DNA from: Sporichthyaceae bacterium
GTDB taxonomy: Bacteria > Actinomycetota > Actinomycetes > JACCUZ01
Length of the DNA stretch: 7,258 nt
Direction: 5' to 3'
NCBI GenBank assembly: GCA_013698395.1
Contig: JACCUZ010000370.1
Coordinates: forward strand, 1 to 7,258
Of the stretch, positions 4,943 to 7,258 are shown one piece after another. Position 1 is the stretch's first letter. Every line of letters begins with the position of its first letter. The translations under genes and the position numbers were made by a program. The notes beneath the pieces are model-generated. The model had not been told where the DNA came from. It saw only the letters and a program-made list of their open reading frames with translations, and searched no databases.

Positions 4943-5929
4943 TCAGGCGCTCACGACGGCCTGTGCGACCTGGGCGGGGTCGCCGGTCAGGTCGGCGTCC
5001 TCCAGAGACGTTAGGTAGCGCTCGGCGTCCAGTGCGGCGGCGCAGCCGGTGCCGGCGGCGGTGACGGCCTGCCGGTAGATGTGGTCCACCACGTCGCCGC
5101 AGGCGAAGACGCCGGCGAGGTTGGTGCGGGTGGACGGTGCGTCGACGAGCAGGTAGCCCTCGTCGTCGCGACGCAGCTCTCCGGCGAACAGCTCGCTGCG
5201 CGGATCGTGGCCGATGGCGACGAACAGCCCGGTCACGCCGAGCTCTGACTCGGCACCGGTACGGGTGTCGCGTACCCGTAGCCCGGTGATCTTGCTCTCA
5301 CCGAGGACGTCGACCACCTCGGTGTTCCACTGGAAGTGGATCTTCGGGTTGGCGAACGCCCGTTCCTGCATGATCTTCGATGCGCGCAGCGAGTCGCGAC
5401 GGTGGATCACGGTCACGGTGCGTGCGAAGCGGGTGAGGAAGGTCGCTTCCTCCATGGCGGTGTCGCCGCCCCCGACGACCGCGATGTCCTGGTCCCGGAA
5501 GAAGAATCCGTCGCAGGTGGCACACCAGGAGACCCCGTGCCCGGACAGGCGCTTCTCGTTCGGCAGGCCCAGCTCGCGGTAGCCCGAGCCGGTCGCGACG
5601 ATCACCGCGCGAGCCCGGTGCTCGCCACCCGAGCCGTCGGTGACCATCTTGATCTCGCCGGTGAGGTCGACCGCTGTCACGTCGTCGGTGACGAGCTCCG
5701 CGCCGAAGCGCTCGGCCTGCTTGCGCAGGTGGTCCATCAGGTCCGGGCCCATCACGCCGTCGGGGAAGCCGGGGAAGTTCTCGACGTCGGTGGTGTTCAT
5801 CAGCGCCCCACCAGCCGTGACCGAGCCCTCGAACACCAGCGGCGCCAGGTCGGCCCGTGCGGCGTAGATGGCGGCCGTGTACCCGGCGGGCCCCGAGCCG
5901 ATGATGATCACATTGCGTACGTCGTCCAC
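4943..5929 (-). CDS. trxB: Thioredoxin reductase (NADPH)
   Basis: TrxB is a homodimeric FAD enzyme that passes electrons from NADPH to thioredoxin. With the start used here (328 residues) it has the FAD-binding GSGPAG at 11-16, the redox pair CATC at 136-139, the NADPH-binding GGGDTAMEEA at 153-162, the HRRDSLRA phosphate-binding motif at 176-183 and the C-terminal FAD motif ACGD at 276-279. All key residues are present and the length is normal. A GTG at 5971 would add 14 residues (MPALQGGGRECRTA). I prefer the GTG at 5929-5927, because homologues begin near VRNVIIIGSGPAG and AGGA (complement of 5935-5938) is correctly spaced before it. A SigR/SigH-like promoter lies upstream at 6011-6036. 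The gene sits between the anti-sigma gene and trxA, on the same strand as both. Confidence 0.96.
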   Translation of the reverse strand: MDDVRNVIIIGSGPAGYTAAIYAARADLAPLVFEGSVTAGGALMNTTDVENFPGFPDGVMGPDLMDHLRKQAERFGAELVTDDVTAVDLTGEIKMVTDGSGGEHRARAVIVATGSGYRELGLPNEKRLSGHGVSWCATCDGFFFRDQDIAVVGGGDTAMEEATFLTRFARTVTVIHRRDSLRASKIMQERAFANPKIHFQWNTEVVDVLGESKITGLRVRDTRTGAESELGVTGLFVAIGHDPRSELFAGELRRDDEGYLLVDAPSTRTNLAGVFACGDVVDHIYRQAVTAAGTGCAAALDAERYLTSLEDADLTGDPAQVAQAVVSA

Positions 5930-5934
5930 GGCCG

Positions 5935-5938
5935 TCCT
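5935..5938 (-). promoter_or_regulatory. Ribosome-binding site favouring the shorter trxB start
   Basis: On the minus strand AGGA sits six bases before the GTG at 5929-5927. The alternative GTG at 5971 is preceded only by a G-rich GGACGGGGCC. Together with the position at which homologous proteins begin, this favours the shorter product. Confidence 0.6.
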
Positions 5939-6010
5939 GCACTCCCTTCCGCCGCCCTGCAGGGCAGGCACGGCCCCGTCCGATCCGGCACTGTTGAGGT
6001 CGACCGTTCA

Positions 6011-6036
6011 AACCGATCGTAGGGTCCGGGCATTCC
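6011..6036 (-). promoter_or_regulatory. SigR/SigH-type thiol-stress promoter for trxB-trxA
   Basis: On the minus strand GGAAT (complement of 6032-6036) is followed by exactly 18 bases and then GTT (complement of 6011-6013). This is the textbook consensus for Streptomyces SigR and mycobacterial SigH, whose regulons include trxB-trxA. The -35 lies about ten bases beyond the anti-sigma stop codon. Transcription would begin near 6003-6005, giving a leader of about 75 bases to the preferred trxB start. It allows disulfide stress to induce the thioredoxin pair independently of the sigM operon. Found by motif match only. Confidence 0.82.
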
Positions 6037-6044
6037 CCTGGCCG

Positions 6045-6905
6045 TCAGGGGCGCGCCACCCGGGCGAAGTACCGGACCTGGGCGTCCTGCTGGGAGCACT
6101 GGGGCCCGACCACCCACTCGTCCACGGTCGCCGGGTCGTCGGGGGTCGGCAGCACGATGACGACGGCGGGGGCGCCCTGCCAGCTGGCCAGGTCGACGCC
6201 CAGCGGCGTCACCGGACCGTCGTTGAGCGCGGTCACACACTCCGCGAGCGCGGGTCCGCCGGCCAGGCGGGCCGTCGCGTCGGCGGCGAGGGAGCGCGGG
6301 CTGCTGTCACCGGAGCTGGAGTCCTCCCCGGCAGCCGCTTGCGCCGGCGGAAGGCTGCCGGAGACGATCTGGGGTACGGCGGACCGCACCGTCTCGGGGT
6401 CCCAGTCGCGGCCGCTGATGGTGACCGGGAAGCCGCCGACGTCACTTTGGGCTTCCATGCGGCTGTCACTGCTCGCACCTGCACCACCGGCGCTGGTGGC
6501 CAGCTCGTCGTCGCCACCGCCCTGCAGGGCGCCGATGGCAATCCCGAGCCCGGCGACCAGCAGGACCAGGACGGCTGCGGCCTGCAGGACCCGGGTGCCG
6601 AGCGGAGGCCGCCGCTGCAGAGGAACGACAGTCGCACCCGTCGTGGCGCCGTCCGCGCTGCCGGCCGCGCTGCCGTCCACGCCAGCCCGGACAACGTTGG
6701 CCAGCCTTCTCGCCACGTCATCGGGCACCGGTCCTACGTCGGCCGCGGCGGCGAGCATCGTGGGAACTCCGGCCAGCGCCGCCCGGTCCGCGGCGCACCG
6801 GGTGCAATCGCGCAGGTGTTCCTCCACCTCGTGCTCGGTGTCTCCGGGGAGCAGCCCTTCGTCCAGGTCGGCGAGGGTGTCGGCGTCGACGTGCGACCCG
6901 CTCAT
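6045..6905 (-). CDS. Membrane-anchored zinc-finger anti-sigma factor (anti-SigM type)
   Basis: The protein has 286 residues. The N-terminal cytoplasmic part has the zinc-binding anti-sigma signature HxxxCxxC (His30, Cys34, Cys37: HLRDCTRC). This is followed by a linker, a basic stretch (about 98-105) and one transmembrane helix at about 107-127, consistent with N-in topology. The remaining ~155 residues would face outside. They include a Ser/Gly-rich segment and two cysteines (223 and 270) that could form a disulfide. It should bind and silence the upstream sigma factor until an envelope or redox signal. The ATG overlaps the sigma stop by ATGA, with AGGAGG (complement of 6915-6920) nine bases before it, so the pair is probably made in fixed ratio. 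It corresponds in position to the M. tuberculosis anti-SigM gene Rv3912. The inducing signal is unknown. Confidence 0.9.
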   Translation of the reverse strand: MSGSHVDADTLADLDEGLLPGDTEHEVEEHLRDCTRCAADRAALAGVPTMLAAAADVGPVPDDVARRLANVVRAGVDGSAAGSADGATTGATVVPLQRRPPLGTRVLQAAAVLVLLVAGLGIAIGALQGGGDDELATSAGGAGASSDSRMEAQSDVGGFPVTISGRDWDPETVRSAVPQIVSGSLPPAQAAAGEDSSSGDSSPRSLAADATARLAGGPALAECVTALNDGPVTPLGVDLASWQGAPAVVIVLPTPDDPATVDEWVVGPQCSQQDAQVRYFARVARP

Positions 6906-7258
6906 GGCCGCTCACCTCCTCGGGTGCTCTGGGTGGCCGGATCCGCTGGGGGTGGGACGTCGGCTCGCGTCTCCTGGTTCCGCAGCAGCGGAAGCAACCG
7001 GGCTCGGCCCCTCGCGCACCGGCTCTTGACGGTGCCGGTGGGGCAGTCCAGCGCCTGGGCGGCGTCGTCGACCGACCAGCCATACATGTCCACGAGCACC
7101 AGGGCCGCACGCTGCTCCACCGGCAGCGTGGCCAGGGCCGCTGTGACGTCCGCTGCCGTGTCGCTCGCCGCGAACGCGTCGGTTCCGCGCGCGGGCAGCT
7201 CGTGGTCAGGCAGCGGCTCGGCGGCCCGGACGGCGCGACGGCGTACGCGGTCCAGGCA
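6902..7258 (-). CDS. sigM: ECF RNA polymerase sigma factor, SigM-like (3' part, N-terminus beyond the window)
   Basis: The window holds the last 118 codons; the frame is open through the right edge. The first visible residues, CLDRVRRRA, are the end of sigma region 2.4. A linker of about 35 residues follows, then region 4 from about residue 42 (LATLPVEQRAALVLVDMYGWSVDDAAQAL). Its helix-turn-helix, DCPTGTVKSRCARGRARL (71-88), recognises the -35 element. The C-terminal tail of about 25 residues is Pro/Arg-rich. Regions 2.1 to 2.3 and the start codon are not visible. Overlap with a zinc-finger anti-sigma gene and the trxB-trxA-cwlM neighbourhood match SigM in mycobacteria and its counterparts in other actinomycetes. 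ECF family membership is secure; the SigM assignment rests on synteny. Confidence 0.9.
   Translation of the reverse strand, partial: CLDRVRRRAVRAAEPLPDHELPARGTDAFAASDTAADVTAALATLPVEQRAALVLVDMYGWSVDDAAQALDCPTGTVKSRCARGRARLLPLLRNQETRADVPPPADPATQSTRGGERP

Noticed and set aside
6157..7029. A 290-codon plus-strand open frame opposite the anti-sigma and sigma genes.
   Set aside because: Ser/Ala/Pro-rich antisense shadow; the minus strand shows a zinc-finger motif, a membrane helix and sigma region 4.

Overview
The window is a high-GC chromosomal segment from an actinomycete (Actinomycetota). It matches the conserved block beside the replication origin that in Mycobacterium tuberculosis runs sigM, anti-SigM, trxB2, trxC, cwlM, Rv3916c, parB, parA. 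Gene order and relative orientation here are the same, with the whole block inverted in this numbering. The evidence for the phylum is the synteny, the strong G/C bias at third codon positions, the frequent GTG starts and the family-specific protein sequences. I cannot name a genus.

Layout. Positions 35-2514 (+) hold parA and parB, overlapping by ATGA. A ParB-binding palindrome (parS) and a weaker second copy lie inside the parA reading frame. After a 159-bp spacer rich in short inverted repeats comes a GNAT-fold protein (2674-3324, +). It converges on a leftward cluster with only 9 bp between the two stop codons. Reading leftward from the right edge, the cluster is: the 3' part of an ECF sigma factor gene (sigM-like, cut by the window edge), its zinc-finger anti-sigma factor (overlapping by ATGA), thioredoxin reductase trxB, thioredoxin trxA, and cwlM, an Amidase_3 protein with two peptidoglycan-binding domains.

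How the genes work together. ParA, ParB and parS segregate the newly replicated origin. TrxB and TrxA form the NADPH-driven thiol-reducing pair. A match to the SigR/SigH thiol-stress promoter consensus (GGAAT, 18 bases, GTT) lies just upstream of trxB, so trxB-trxA and possibly cwlM can be transcribed independently of the sigma/anti-sigma pair. CwlM homologues act in control of peptidoglycan synthesis. The GNAT protein is conserved at this locus but its substrate is unknown.

I see no mobile element, CRISPR array, RNA gene, or sign of a new multi-gene system. Points for a second look are the parS sites built into the parA coding sequence, a long Val/Pro-repeat insertion in the ParA N-terminus, the thiol-stress promoter, and short tandem duplications that fall on stop codons at two gene boundaries. 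No gene-free stretch exceeds 300 bases.
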